A stretch of DNA of 64,000 nucleotides from Gymnothorax reevesii (taxonomy: Eukaryota > Chordata > Actinopteri > Anguilliformes > Muraenidae). The stretch spans positions 120,028,719 to 120,092,718 of the forward strand of contig CM056577.1 in NCBI GenBank assembly GCA_029721435.1, given 5' to 3'. Below the pieces are notes generated by a model that was given only the letters and a program-made list of their open reading frames with translations, searched no databases and had not been told where the DNA came from. Both the position numbers and the translations under genes were made by a program. Shown here piece after piece: positions 35,749 through 46,384 of the stretch (its first letter is position 1; the number at the start of each line of letters is the position of its first letter).

Positions 35749-36760
35749 ATGGGGCGAGGGTCACCACTGAGTGAACAAATGCGTGAGCTGATTGTCGAAC
35801 AGCTTAAAAACAACATTCCTCAACGAGCTATTGCAAGAAATTTAGGGATTTCATCATCTACGGTCCGTAATATCGTCAAAAGGTTCAGGGAATCTGGAGA
35901 AATCACTGCACGTAAGCAACAAGGCCGAAAAACAACATTGAATGTCCGTGACATTAGATCCCTCAGGCGGTACTGCATCAAAGACCGACATCAGTGTGTA
36001 AAGGACATCACCACATGGGCTCAGGAACACTTCAGAAAACCATCGTCAGTAACTACAGTTCGTCGCTACATCTGCAAGTGCAACTTAAAACTCTACAATG
36101 CAAAGCGAAAGCCATTTATCAACAGCACCCAGAAACGCCGCCGGCTTCGCTGGGCCCAAGCTCATCTAAGATGGACTGATGCAAAGTGGAAAAGTGTTCT
36201 GTGGTCTGACGAGTCCACATTTCAAATTGTTTTTGGAAACTGTGGACGTCGTGTCCTCCGGACCAAAGAAGAAAAGAGCCATCCGGACTGTTATAGGCGC
36301 AAAGTTCAAAAGCCAGCATCTGTGATGGTATGGGGGTGTATTAGTGGGTAACTTACACATATGTGAAGGCACCATTAATGCTGAAAGGTACATACAGGTT
36401 TTGGAGCAACATATGTTGCCATCCAAGCAACGTCTTTTTCATGGACGCCCCTGCTTATTTCAGCAAGACAATGCCAAGCCACATTCTGCACATGTTACAA
36501 CAGCATGGCTCCGTAGTAAAAGAGTGCGGGTACTAGACTGGCCTGCCAGCAGTCCAGACCTGTCTCCCATTGAAAATGTGTGTCGCATTATGAAGCGTAA
36601 AATATGACAACGGAGACCCCGGACTTTTGAACAACTTAAGCTGTACATCAAGCAAGAATGGGAAAGTGTTCCACCTGAAAAGCTTCAAAAATTGGTCTCC
36701 TCAGTTCCCAAACGTTTACTGAGATTCATTAAAAGGAAAGGCGATGTAACACAGTGGTAA
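35749..36760 (+). pseudogene. Tc1 DD34E transposase, family D
   Basis: ATG at 35749 (MGRGSPLSEQ start, shared with the sister copy) is preferred over an upstream ATG in the TIR-proximal leader. HTH pair at residues about 1-110, then LWSDESTF (first D, about 36203), MVWGCISG, QQDNAKPH (second D, about 36470), and SPIENVCR (E, about 36571). Length about 337 residues, normal for Tc1. Two lesions relative to the sister copy: an 11 bp deletion after WGCIS (about 36340) and a CGA-type Arg to TGA stop at 36605, consistent with CpG decay. All three catalytic residues remain. Confidence 0.93.
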
Positions 36761-36934
36761 AAAGGCCCCTGTGCCAACTTTTTTGCAATGTGTTGCTGCC
36801 TTTAAATTCTAAGTTAATGATTATTTGCAAAAAAAATGAAGTTTCTCAGTTTGAACATTAAACATCTTGTCTTTGCAGTGTATTCAATTGAATATAAGTT
36901 GAAATGGATTTTCAAATCATTGTATTCTGTTTTT

Positions 36935-36970
36935 TTTTTCAGGAATAAGCGGGTATAGAAAATGGATGGA
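36935..36970 (+). mobile_element. 36 bp Rex3 3'-end insertion with 14 bp TSD
   Basis: The insert carries AATAAGCGGGTATAGAAAATGGATGGA-like Rex3 tail sequence, the same tail as at 1722. It is flanked by a perfect 14 bp duplication TGTATTCTGTTTTT (36921-36934, 36971-36984). The uninterrupted TIR exists in the other Tc1 copies, confirming the empty site. Confidence 0.88.
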
Positions 36971-37498
36971 TGTATTCTGTTTTTATCTACGATTTACATA
37001 ACGTGCCAACTTTACTGGTTTTGGGTTTTGTACAAACACAGGGCTAAAACACTGGTTAGCTAAGTATTACAAATAAGTATAAAAAAGACAGGGAAACGAG
37101 GCTCCTCTATACACCGAAATGAAGTGCTTAACAGCACGACTTCAAAGAGTTGTAAGGTTAAACACATGATAAACGGAAAATATGACTACACATGGCTAAA
37201 GCTGTCGTGCAGACATAAGGCTTTTGAAGGCTTCACAAGGACTGATTATGGAGCTCTGACTTAAATAGCCCACTGCTACCACTCAGTGGAATCAAACACA
37301 GGTGCACGCAATAAGGAATGGGTGATGGATACGGTCTGGGTCTTAATAGGCTGGTGAGCTGGACGGCTGGAGGCGTGATATCACAAAACCCAAAACCAGT
37401 GAAGTTGGCACATTATGTAAATCGTAGATAAAAACAGAATACAATGATTTGCAAATCCTTTTCAACTTATATTCAATTGAATACACTGCAAAGACAAG

Positions 37499-39363
37499 GG
37501 GCTCTAATTTCCTGGCGCAACGCAGGTGGCGAAGCGTGGCGCAGCCCGCGCAGTGGTAATTTCGTGAGGTGCGCAGCCTGCGCAGTGGTAATTTCGTGAG
37601 ATGCGCAGCCTTTGGTAGACGAACGTGTGCCGAGATGGGTGTGGCGGCGTAGTAGGGGGAGGTGTCACATATTCATCAAGACGCAGTGACAATTTCGTAG
37701 CAAAAGTCTTCGCTGCAGTTGCGCAGAAAGCTCGCCTGCTCCAACCTGGTTCACTTTCTGTGCAGTGGTAATTTGGCTGACCTGCGCACAGTGCACACAC
37801 GTCACCGAAACCTCACAGGTAGGTTTCCAAAATGTGAGGCACATTTCAGTACAGTAAATAATTACAGCAACCACAGTTTAATGTAACTATCTGAATCAAC
37901 ACATAAATTATAGTATCTATATCGATTGTCCTGATGTCAGATCAAAGGCGGTTGGCAAGCGTGATGGAAACTCGACCTTACTTAATCAACGCAACTGAAT
38001 CAATGATGCAAATCAACGACTTCACATCTTTCTCAGCCAACCACAAACTGCATCGGCATCAGGCAGTGAGTATATAATGCTTGCGTTCTATGCTTGGTAA
38101 AGCCGCACACACACTGGTCGCGAAACAAATTTTTCGCACGACTGATTACAGTCTAAGTCAATGCGAAGAGCTATCAACTTTTCTTGATCTTATAATTCGT
38201 CTGCTTTCTTCCTTTGAAGGTAGTCAACAGTCTTTATTCGGTCTTTCTTTTGAAAATTAGTCAGATGGATCGAACAGATTCACGCTTTATTTCCACAGCA
38301 GAGATAAAATAGTGCTTGTAGTCAGTGAGCAAATCAATTCCATGACCATTGACAGTGTGAATAAATTATCGCATGCACGATCAAGACTGTCCAATGCGAA
38401 ATGCAAAATACTCCATGTCTGGCACCCAGCAAAAAATAAAAGTATTGATATGAGAACAGATTTATAACGGAATAAAGAATAAAAATACAAATATATCACC
38501 AACCAACAGAACATCCAAAACAGATGACCCACAAATAAATTAATCGCTGTGTTGTTGGATGTTCTGTTGTTAAAAGGTTCTTTTTATTCTTTATTTCATT
38601 ATCAATCTGTTCTAATTGTCCTCTTTTTTTTTCTTTTTTTTTTGGCTGTCAGACACGGAGGCATTGTACATTGTCTCGCGCCAATGTCGACTCACTTTAT
38701 TGAGCAGCTTAAAAGGAAACATTGATTGAAATTCTCGGTACTCATCTTGAAGAACTGAGCCCTCTTATCGAAACATTCACGTTTAATATCTAAAAGAGTC
38801 AGTAGATTTGAAGAAATTAAAAACAATAATAGACTGTCGGACACGGAGATATATTAAAACCCTGTCAGACTTTCGGACACAAGACACTGCTTTCAACGCA
38901 ATTTGTCGAGCGAAAAATTTGTTTCACGTCCAGTGTGCAAGCGGCTTAATACTAGGCTACTATTATTGTCACTTAGGTTTTATCATTTTTAGTGGGGGAA
39001 AAGAATACAGCCTGATTGCTATGATCTCATACTGAGTTAAGATCACATATTGAAAATAAAAATGTAAAAATTGCATTGTTGTCCACTCATGTTAATCCCA
39101 AAATTTTAAGCGGCAACAGTTTGTAATAATAGCAACACACTATCCATCGTTTCTCTTGCCAATGAGCAATATTTGAATTGGCTGTGTTATACCCAAATAC
39201 GCCTTCTTTGCTTACTTGCGCTGGAAGGCGGGACAGAGGAGTACTTGCGCCAGGCTACGCCAGGCACGAAATTGCCACATACGCCTGGGCACACCCCGTT
39301 GGCGCGGCGCACCCTCCATTCGCCGCGCCTGCGCAGCGCCTGGTCTATGAAATTAGAGCCCAA
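37499..39363. mobile_element. Harbinger-like element with fold-back insertion
   Basis: Termini GGGCTCTAATTTC (37500) and GAAATTAGAGCCC (ends 39363) sit between a duplicated AAG, as judged from the uninterrupted Tc1 in the sister copy. The GC-rich end regions contain repeated GCGCAGTGGTAATTT words (37546, 37580 and 37759 areas). A diverged copy lies at 3.0-3.5 kb. No transposase. It contains the fold-back element 38101-38946. Confidence 0.78.
38101..38946. mobile_element. Fold-back element with arms of about 420 bp, TAA TSD
   Basis: Duplicated TAA at 38098-38100 and 38947-38949. Outer arms CCGCACACACACTGG against CCAGTGTGCAAGCGG, then AAACAAATTTTTCGC against its complement. The pairing continues inward (GGAATAAAGAATAAAAA with its complement) to a central hairpin CAACAGAACATCCAA/TTGGATGTTCTGTTG at about 38503-38566. 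The whole unit is therefore one imperfect palindrome. Non-coding. Likely a Harbinger-type non-autonomous element given the TAA. Confidence 0.75.
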
Positions 39364-39435
39364 GATGTTTAATGTTCAAACTGAGAAACTTTTTTTTTGC
39401 AAATAATCATTAACTTAGAATTTAAAGGCAGCAAC

Positions 39436-40490
39436 ACATTGCGAAAAAGTTGGCACAGGGGCCTTTTTACCACTGTGTTACATCGCCTTTCCTTTTAACG
39501 ACACTCAGTAAACGTTTGGGATCTGAGGAGACCAATTTTTGAAGCTTTTCAGGTGGAACTCTTTTCCATTCTTGCTTGATGTACAGCTAAGTTGTTCAAC
39601 AGTCCGGGGTCTCTGTTGTCGAAATTTTACGCTTCATAATGCGCCACACAATTTCAATGGGAGACAGGTCTGGACTACAGGCAGGCCAGTCTAGTACCCG
39701 CACTTTTTTACTACGGAGCCATGCTGTTGTAACACGTGCAGAATGTGGCTTGGCATTGTCTTGCTGAAATAAGCAGTGGCGTCCATGAAAAAGACGTTGC
39801 TTGGATGGCAACATATGTTGCTCCAAAACCTGTATGTACCTTTCAGCATTAATGGTGCCTTCACATATGTGTAAGTTGCCCATGCCTTGGGCACTAATAC
39901 ATCCCCATACCATCACAGATGCTGGCTTTTGAACTTAGCGACTATAACAGTCCGGATGGTTCTTTTCCTCTTTGGTCCGGAGGACACGACGTCCACAGTT
40001 TCCAAAAACAATTTGAAATGTGGACTCGTCAGACCACAGAACACTTTTTCCACTTTGCATCAGTCCATCTTAGATGAGCTTAGGCCCAGCGAAGCCGGCG
40101 GCGTTTCTGGGTGCTGTTGATAAATGACTTTCGCTTTGCATTGTAGAGTTTTAACTTGCACTTGCAGATGTAGCGACGAACTGTAGTTACTGACAGTGGT
40201 TTTCTGAAGTGTTCCTGAGCCCATGTGGTGATGTCCTTTACACACTGATGTTGGTTTTTGATGCAGTACCGCCTGAGGGATTGAAGGTCACGGGCATTCA
40301 ATGTTGGTTTTCGGGCTTGTCGCTTACGTGCAGTGATTTCTCCAGATTCTCTGAACCTTTTGACAATATTCAAGACCGTAGATGATGAAATCCCTAAATT
40401 TCTTGCAATAGCTCGTTGAGGAATGTTTTTTTTAAACTGTTTGACAATCAGCTCACGCATTTGTTCACTAAGTGGTGACACTCGCCCCAT
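39436..40490 (-). pseudogene. Tc1 DD34E transposase, family D, inverted copy
   Basis: ATG near 40490 (MGRVSPLSEQ). The HTH region is intact to WA at 40080, where a stop replaces Gln before AHLRW. A frameshift follows near the first catalytic Asp (GTCTGACGAGTCC-type WSDEST, about 40025). The [10 protein letters not shown] segment, QQDNAKPH and SPIEIVWR (E) are readable at 39596-39916. Another stop and frame change precede the C-terminal GDVTQW at about 39470. The 11 bp missing from the sister copy is present here. Confidence 0.9.
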
Positions 40491-40536
40491 CTTTGTTTGT
40501 GAATTACTGAGCATTTCAGGGAAGCTGCTTTTATAC

Positions 40537-40738
40537 CAGGGATGTCAAACTGACCCGTAAACGGGCCAAGAGGCTGCAGGTTTTCACTCCAACAATGCAG
40601 AAGCGCTCCTGATACAACTAATCAGTTGTGCAGGCCTAGATCAGTTGATTAAATCAGTGCTTTCAGGTGCGCTTCTGCTTGGTAGGATTGAAGACCTGCA
40701 GCCTCTTGGCCCGTTTACGGGTCAGTTTGACACCCCTG
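40537..40738. mobile_element. hAT MITE (202 bp) with 8 bp TSD
   Basis: Termini CAGGGATGTCAAACT and AGTTTGACACCCCTG; exact duplication TTTTATAC at 40529-40536 and 40739-40746. Arms of about 55 bp contain TGACCCGTAAACGGGCC. It interrupts the leader of the Tc1 transposon; the sister Tc1 shows the empty site. Same family as 47144-47269. Confidence 0.95.
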
Positions 40739-41069
40739 TTTTATACCCAATCATGGCACCCACCTGTTCCCAATTAGCCCGTTCATCTATGGGATGTTCC
40801 AAATAAGTGTTTGATGAGCATTCTTCAACTCTCTCAGTCTTTTTTGCCACTTGTGCCAGCTTTTTTGAAACATGTTGCAGGCATCAAATTCCAAATGAGC
40901 TAATATTTGCAAAAAATTTACGAAGTTTACCTGTTCGAACATTAAGTAACTCGTCTTTGCAGTGTATTCAATTTAATATAGGTTGAAAAGGATTTGCAAA
41001 TCATTGTATTCTGTTTTTATTTACGATTTACACAACGTGCCAACTTCACTGGTTTTGGGATATGTATTG

Positions 41070-41590
41070 GATCTGTGCTGTAGCCTGTACTTTTGGAAAG
41101 GGTTATGCACATTACCTGTGGAAAAAAACACGTGCCATAACATGCAAAGTGTTTCCATGGCATTTGAAAAGAACTACGATAAAGGATGGACAGAAGAGAC
41201 AGGGCAAAGGACACATTCATTTGGATCCAGCTCATGCCAGAACACTGATATAACGGACACCAATTTTTTTCTGCTTTTTGTTTGCCACTTCTGTAAACCT
41301 TGACTATATCTACCAAAAATTCTAGGGCGGCAGCGTAATTTAAACCTGTAAATAAGGTAAAATAAAGGAACCCCTTGTGCTTCAGCCCCTCTATTGCCAG
41401 AGGTTGGTGCTCACAGACACAGACTCACTATTTGAAAACTAAAATTTGGCTGGTTTGTACGGACCCCTCAAAAAAGTCATTGCACACGGATCACCTTCCT
41501 GTGCCGAGGTTCGTAATTTTCCAATCAGCGCGCACTGGAGAAATTCACTCGCGGAATTGAAGTCATTGTACATTAAGTTGACATGACCAT
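41070..41590. other. Unassigned sequence
   Basis: No domain or repeat structure recognised. Confidence 0.4.
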
Positions 41591-42205
41591 GACATGACAT
41601 GAATGACAAAAACAGGCCGTTCTGCCCAACTACGCTCGCCAGTTTCTTTATACTATTGTGAATATATCCCTTCAGATACTCAGTGACTCAATGGAATCTC
41701 GCTTTAAGTCAAGCCTGCTCTTGAAAACCCCCAAGGTCTCTGCCTCAACAATATGGTCAGGCAAACTATTCCACATTGAAACTAGTCTTTGGGTGAAGAA
41801 ATATTTCCGAATATCAGTGCTAAATTTACCTTTGGTCAGCTTCCATTTGTAACCTCGAGTTCTACTCACAACACTTGGTCGAAGGAATCCTACATAATTC
41901 ACTTTGTTAATCTGTTTAACATATTTAAAGACCTCAATCAAATCACCCCTTAGTCTCCTTTTCCTAAGACTAAAGAGATTAAGGATCTTCAGCCTCTTCT
42001 CATAGCTTTCATCTTTTTTACCTAGAATAAGCTTTGTGGCTCTTCTCTGAACTTTCTCTAGAGCCTGTATATGATCCCCAGAACTGTACACAATACTCCA
42101 GATGTAGTCTGACGAATGTGTTGTACAAAAGAAGCGTCACCTCCTTAGATTTGTACTCAATACTTTTGGCAATGTATCCTACCATCCGATTGGCTTTAAG
42201 TTAAT
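41590..42205 (-). pseudogene. LINE 3' end, same family as 23.4-24.9 kb
   Basis: The minus frame 42091-41672 reads ALEKVQRRATKLILGKKDESYEKRLKIL and on to the C-terminus and stop, matching the 24.4-24.8 kb copy closely. This copy has the C-terminal WNSLPDHIVEAETLGVFKSR segment in frame, which the other lost. The 3' tail is CATGT-type repeats (41583-41605). The 5' truncation lies near 42205. Confidence 0.9.
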
Positions 42206-42250
42206 CAGTTTCACGTGCATTACAGTGGATATCCCAACTAATGTCATGGA

Positions 42251-42433
42251 AATCGATTATGACTCGGGAATTCTCACATTTGTCTTTACTGAGAGATTGA
42301 AAGCAATGGAATTGTATAAAGACATTTCAAATGGTCTTGTTTAATTAAAACAATTTAAACGATCATGAAATACATGCATTGTTTCTTTTCCCTGAGTAAA
42401 GACAAGCACGAGAATTCCAGAGTCATAATCACT
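42251..42433. repeat. 183 bp hairpin (possible MITE)
   Basis: About 40 bp arms: GATTATGACTCGGGAATTCTC with TTTGTCTTTACTGAG (42251-42292) pairs with the complement at 42393-42433, leaving a loop of about 100 bp. No TSD identified. Confidence 0.7.
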
Positions 42434-42439
42434 TTCCAT

Positions 42440-43112
42440 CTTGCTTGTGGTGAGGTCCACCCTACACAAGTGAACCTGAAACTTCAATGCGCAAGGATTT
42501 TGATTCCGCGTGAGAATCTCATTAATAAGCTTTCATTGAATAATTGAGGACTATGGTGAATAAGCCTAAAAAATGCGTAGGACCTACATCGAATGCGTGG
42601 GACTTGGCATCTCTGAGATCCATTCCAGTGCTTACTCCCCACTTGCTAAGCTTCTACCCCGCCGGGCTGGGCGCGGGTAGCCCACGGCCCAGCCCCGCTG
42701 CACAGCTTCGGTGTTAATGTCTATGTAAGAGTGCTATGAGGACGGGCTGACAAGTAAGCTTGTGTTTACATTGCTTTGTTAGTAACTTAGTATCGTTGAT
42801 CATTGTTGATGATGACATTCAAATTTTCCATTTGTGTGTGTTTCAGACACACTGGTCATATTGTGATCCTAGTCACCGGGGACTACTAGGACTTTGGTGC
42901 GGCATATATCCGAAAGCGAAACCAGAGATCCAAAGTTTCACGCATTCGCCGAAGGTCTTACGCATTTTTCAACTGTCTAGTTTCTTCCTTTTCTTGCCAA
43001 TATGATATACAATCACAAACGTTAAATGCAGGATTTGTGAATTACTGGCAATAATACATGTTTTTTTTTTCTAACTTAGAAGACCATTAAATGCACGACC
43101 TAGTTTATCATA
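42440..43112. other. Unassigned sequence
   Basis: A short GC-rich patch at 42655-42710; otherwise nothing recognised. Confidence 0.4.
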
Positions 43113-43119
43113 TTGACCA

Positions 43120-43598
43120 TGTTATGGCCCCAATTTGTTACGACATTTACGACAGCTAAGGGATGATAGACACAATTTTAAAACTTAAACACATTTAATT
43201 AAACAAAGACTTTTAACTAATCTACTATCTACTCTATTGACCAAGATTGATATATACAAGAAAAAAAATATTTACAGTCCCTTTGGTTGGGTTGCTTGGT
43301 GATGTTCCGGGTGAGGAAAATTCTCCAACGCAGGCAAAAATCCACAAAAAGCTTCACAGGTCTTGACAGGTCTGGTCAAATGTATCCTTCTCTTTCCAAT
43401 TTCTCCTACTACTTTACTCTCTCAACTTTCCTCTTTATATACTCTTTTGCAGACCCCTCCCACCTTTTCGACTTTTTTTAGTTCTCTGGGACTTTCCCCT
43501 CTCAGACATGCCCAGGACATGCCCAAACCTAGCTCCAGTCTGGGCTTAACAAAAGAAAAGGTTAATACTGCCATCTAGTGGCTTCTATTCACATTACA
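43120..43598 (-). mobile_element. Solo LTR of the Gmr1-like family
   Basis: Plus strand TGTTATGGCCCC to ATTCACATTACA, 479 bp. A 4 bp duplication ACCA (43116-43119, 43599-43602). TATATAA box on the minus strand near 43435. Colinear with the LTR at 60249-60728. Confidence 0.92.
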
Positions 43599-43602
43599 AC
43601 CA

Positions 43603-45190
43603 AAACTAACTTGCATGCACAAATTAGCAGCTGTAGCAAATTACCTAACATACTCCACAAAACGAGCTGGCAAGCTAGAAAATGTTACCATACCTTAGGT
43701 TTGACAGTAAGGTAAGACAAAAACCCCATAAAAATTAAGTTAGCAACTTGCAAGCGAGGTATTACAATGACTAACTCAGCTTAGCTAAATTAAGCTTGTC
43801 ATTTCTAGCTTCTTACCTTGGAGTATTCAGCTCGCAAGCTAACATTGTCAAACTCATCAATCTGAAAGACAAAAAGATTTATGAAGCATACATGGTAATG
43901 TATAACTTAGAATGCAACAATGCAATGTCAAACACAAGTATTTTGTAACGTTAACATTTAGCTTACCTGGCCAACCATCCCAAAGGGGTTAACTTATTCC
44001 GCATACCAAGCCGGCTAGCTAATTCTCAAACACAGCATTTCCAGTCCTGATAGAGGAATAACTAACGATAGCATTAGACCCAACAGCATGACTTGCAATG
44101 AACAATATTGCTCAGGAACCAAACAGGCTTGTGAATTCATTAGTTTAACATAATTGTAGAGATTTTTTAAAATTTTAATAAGGTAAAATTTAGGAGTTAC
44201 CGAGTGAATTTGCTAAAGTCAAGCAAGTAGTTATTTACACAAACGCGACGTTAAGGTAATAAATTTGGCATGCAATGTTTACTTTAGTTTAGCAACTGAA
44301 AAGAGCTCTAACATCCATGGTTACCTTATAGTTCCAACTTTGCTAGCTTCTTCATTACTCAATCTAGGCCTTACATTTAAATAGCTCTGTAGTATTTTAG
44401 CTCTAATTACAGCATGGCAGCTGGAGACATTTAAAAAGCGAAACTGTTAGAAAAATATTTGTTTCAGGTATCGTGTTTGCCAATACTAATAATCACTAAC
44501 CTGTTTATCAAACGATGATGATGAAGATACAGGGACTGATTAGATAGCTCCAGAAGTTGACTTGCGCATATCCGCAATGGGTAATGGGTAAAATGGATAT
44601 ATTGCGTTTTGGAAACAAACTCTTCAAATATTGGTTGGAATTTGTAAGTGTATAGTTGATGCATAACTTGGAGTTTTTATAGGATTACGCTTGGTAGATG
44701 AAAACTTTAACTCAGTGGGCCGACCATGAACATCACATGGCTGCGCAGGGCAGTCTGCGGGCTGATTCACTTGAGCTCATTAGCTAGCCGGCCGGTCCTC
44801 CCAATGGCCACTCCACCCCTGCGATTTGCTGAATTAATGGGCACACTGAGGGGAAAAACAGGTGGGGGAAAAATGCATATTCTGGGACAATTAACCAAGG
44901 TCCGGACCTTGGTGTCCTCAATGGTGGTAACGGCCATGATTTTAGGAAAGTTATATAGGTACCAGTGAAGTTACGTGAGCAACTTCTGCTTCAAACATCT
45001 GCTTGAGGATCTGGTTGTGGCTGAGGGGGCGCCCTAGGATGATCATGTTTAATAAACGTTTCATTTCGTTTGGTGTTCAACTTCTATGATTAGTCAATAG
45101 TCAGTTACAATTTTTCAAGAGAGAGCACATGAAGGGAGGGCGCCAATGGGCGTCGAAAATTATTAGCTGTTTTTTTTTTTCTTTTTTCTC
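43603..45190. other. Unassigned sequence
   Basis: AT-rich with many CTAGCTT words; no gene or terminal repeat. A perfect 20 bp palindrome around TCCGGA lies at 44894-44913. Confidence 0.4.
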
Positions 45191-45194
45191 GAGG

Positions 45195-45275
45195 CTAAGG
45201 GTGACTGGTGGCGCCCCTCCAGCAGATGGTGCTCTAGGCGACGGCCTATATCGCCTATGTCAATCGCCGGCTCTG
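45195..45275. mobile_element. hAT-like right terminus
   Basis: GGTGGCGCCCCTCCAG to GCCGGCTCTG looks like the right end of a fish hAT family with a CAGGGCCGGC-type TIR. The left end and TSD were not found. It abuts the Tc1 that follows and may have truncated it. Confidence 0.4.
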
Positions 45276-46318
45276 TCGCCTGGTGGAATATCAATGATCA
45301 TGATAGGTCAGGGATCAGCCCAGTACTGCACAGGAGGAGCTTGTTAATGACCTGAAGGCAGTTGGGACCACAGCCACGAAGAACCATCAGAAACACACTA
45401 CACCAAGAAGGATTAAAATCCTGCTGCGTGCACAAGGTTCCTCTGCTGAAGAAGGCACATATATAGGCTCGTCTGAAGTTTGCCAGGGAACACCTGGATG
45501 ATCCAGAGGAGGCTTGGGAGAAGGTGATGTGGTCAGATGAGGCCAAAATAGAGCTATTTGGCATCAACTTGACTCACCGTGTTTGGAAGAAGAGAAATCC
45601 TGAATACAGCCCCAAGAGCACCATCCCCACTGTGAGGCATGGGGGTGGAAACATTATGATTTGGGGTGTTTCTCAGCTAAGGGGACAGGAAGACTTCACC
45701 GTATTGAGGGGAGGATGAATGGGGCCGAGTACCAGGAAATTTTGAGCGACAACCTTTTTTCTTCAGTGAGAGCACTGAAAATGGGTCGCGGATGGGTCCT
45801 CCAACATGGCAATGACCCAAAACTTATGGCAAAAGCAACAAAGGAGTGGCTCAAAAAGAAGCATATTATGGTCCTGAAGTGGCCTAGCCAGTCTCCAGAC
45901 CTAAATCCCATCGAAAATCTGTTTAGGGAGCTGAAGCTTCGAGTTGCCAAGCCACAGCCTTGGAACATTAAGGATTTGGAGAGGATCTCCCAAGAGAAGC
46001 GGACCAAAATCCCTTCCAAGATCTGTGCAAACCTGGTGAAAAACTACAACAAACATCTGACCTCTGTGCTTGCCAAAAACGGTTTCTCCACCAAGTATTA
46101 AATCCTATTGTTCTATGCATCAAATACTTGTTTCATGTGAAAAAATGATGATAAATATATAAAAAAAAATGTACAATGTTTGTTATTCTGGATTTCGTGA
46201 TATTCTGTCTCAATGTTAAAATGTACCTATGTACCTATTAAAATTCTACACAGTTCCATTCTTTGTAAGTGGGCAAACGCTCAAAATGCAAGGGATCAAA
46301 TAATTATTGCTCCCATTG
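45276..46318 (+). pseudogene. Tc1-like transposon, family F, 5' TIR lost
   Basis: Frames show WSDEAKIELFG (first D, about 45530), [12 protein letters not shown], a frameshift at about 45660, then [13 protein letters not shown]. The second catalytic site reads LQHGNDPKL where the family has QQDNDPKH, so the Asp is Gly (about 45807). [15 protein letters not shown] retains the Glu (about 45897). Stop at 46101. The right TIR ends CTCCCATTGTA near 46320. The left TIR and leader are missing. Confidence 0.9.
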
Positions 46319-46384
46319 TACAACCCCTCCCAGAGCCCATGACAAAATATGCAAAAGACGGTGCAAATGAACTGCCCATGCTTA

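Larger units (their letters stand above)
35390..37030 (+). mobile_element. Tc1-like transposon, family D, complete with both TIRs
   Basis: Termini are CAAAACCCAAAACCAG (35390) and its complement ending at 37030, flanked by TA (35388-35389, 37031-37032). Inverted terminal regions extend about 130 bp. Inside lies a transposase relic. The right TIR is interrupted by a 36 bp Rex3 tail insertion (36935-36970). It lies inside an LTR, so it is younger than that LTR. The sister copy at 37384-41064 is inverted and only 350 bp away. Confidence 0.95.
35239..37383 (-). mobile_element. LTR (probably solo) hosting a Tc1
   Basis: Flanks of the Tc1 copy read as one LTR. It starts TGTGTCACATACC at 35239 and ends GCGTGATATCACA at 37383. 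On the minus strand it has a CTATTTAAG TATA-like box near 37262 and AATAAA near 35326. Without the Tc1 it is about 500 bp. A second Tc1 abuts its right end, so the TSD cannot be verified. Confidence 0.6.
37384..41064 (-). mobile_element. Tc1-like transposon, family D, inverted copy with three later insertions
   Basis: Left TIR 37384-37498, remainder 39364-40536 and 40747-41064. It is the same family as 35390-37030 in opposite orientation. The left flank reads CA instead of TA; the right TIR tip has a short mismatch. The Tc1 is split at 37499-39363 by a Harbinger-like element and at 40537-40738 by an hAT MITE. Own sequence is about 1.6 kb. Confidence 0.93.

Noticed and set aside
44894..44913. 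Perfect 20 bp palindrome centred on TCCGGA
   Set aside because: Noted but alone it supports no feature; no companion repeats or known site.
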